Shown here piece by piece: positions 63,991-64,000 of a stretch of 64,000 bases of DNA. The notes beneath the pieces were generated by a model. The model made no database searches and was not told the DNA's origin. It saw only the letters and a program-made list of their open reading frames with translations. Origin of the DNA: Perca fluviatilis (Eukaryota > Chordata > Actinopteri > Perciformes > Percidae); the NCBI RefSeq assembly GCF_010015445.1, contig NC_053115.1, positions 7,895,576 through 7,959,575 of the forward strand. Reading direction: 5' to 3'. Position 1 is the stretch's first letter. Each line of letters starts with the position of its first letter. Position numbers and translations under genes: made by a program.

Positions 63991-64000
63991 AAATAGGATT

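Overview
The window looks like non-coding nuclear DNA from a teleost fish, probably a percomorph. The evidence is its repeat content: many long CA/TG dinucleotide arrays, a Tc1-like transposon, numerous hAT and PIF/Harbinger non-autonomous elements with readable target-site duplications (TSDs), TTAA-targeting elements, an L1/Tx1-type LINE fragment and a tRNA-derived SINE. I found no host protein-coding exon, tRNA or rRNA gene that I can support. The longest open frames belong to the Tc1-like transposase or run through dinucleotide repeats. The window is therefore most simply an intergenic region or the inside of large introns.

Layout. 1-4480: unique AT-rich DNA with GA, TG and CA microsatellites. 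4487-6818: one end of a hAT-like element, then a serial stack of three Harbinger-type MITEs, each inserted at a TAA. 7200-10500: quiet DNA with TG arrays. 10807-13185: a hAT element carrying a nearly intact Tc1-like transposon (11457-12970). 15687-16763: a second hAT with a remnant BED zinc finger. 18744-21270: two more inverted-repeat elements, then a very long TG array. 22593-24049: a TTAA element holding a hAT. 26070-32707: a fish MITE, two TTAA elements and an old hAT that hosts two of the TTAA-type insertions. 35690-37875: a broken Tc1-like copy, then a LINE ORF2 3' end. 38650-45115: small MITEs, a clean hAT with a 12-bp minisatellite beside it, and one copy of a hAT MITE family. 49805-52564: a GC-rich hAT end running into a probable misassembled homopolymer block, then a hAT MITE, a TTAA element, a candidate conserved non-coding block and the second copy of the hAT MITE. 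55866-58513: a MITE and a Harbinger element related to those at 5.6-6.8 kb. 60713-63905: a SINE with a TSD, facing TG/CA arrays, and a TTAA element holding a Harbinger-like insertion.

How it fits together. Nothing here forms a pathway. The story is repeated insertion of DNA transposons into one another, and in many cases TSDs allow the order to be read. The most interesting signal is a shared internal module (CCAAT-like box, TGACGT, ATGGCGG, then a GAGAAATA tract) found in three Harbinger-type elements with unrelated termini. It looks like the promoter and first exon of an ancestral element gene. No CRISPR, operon or microbial defence system is present.
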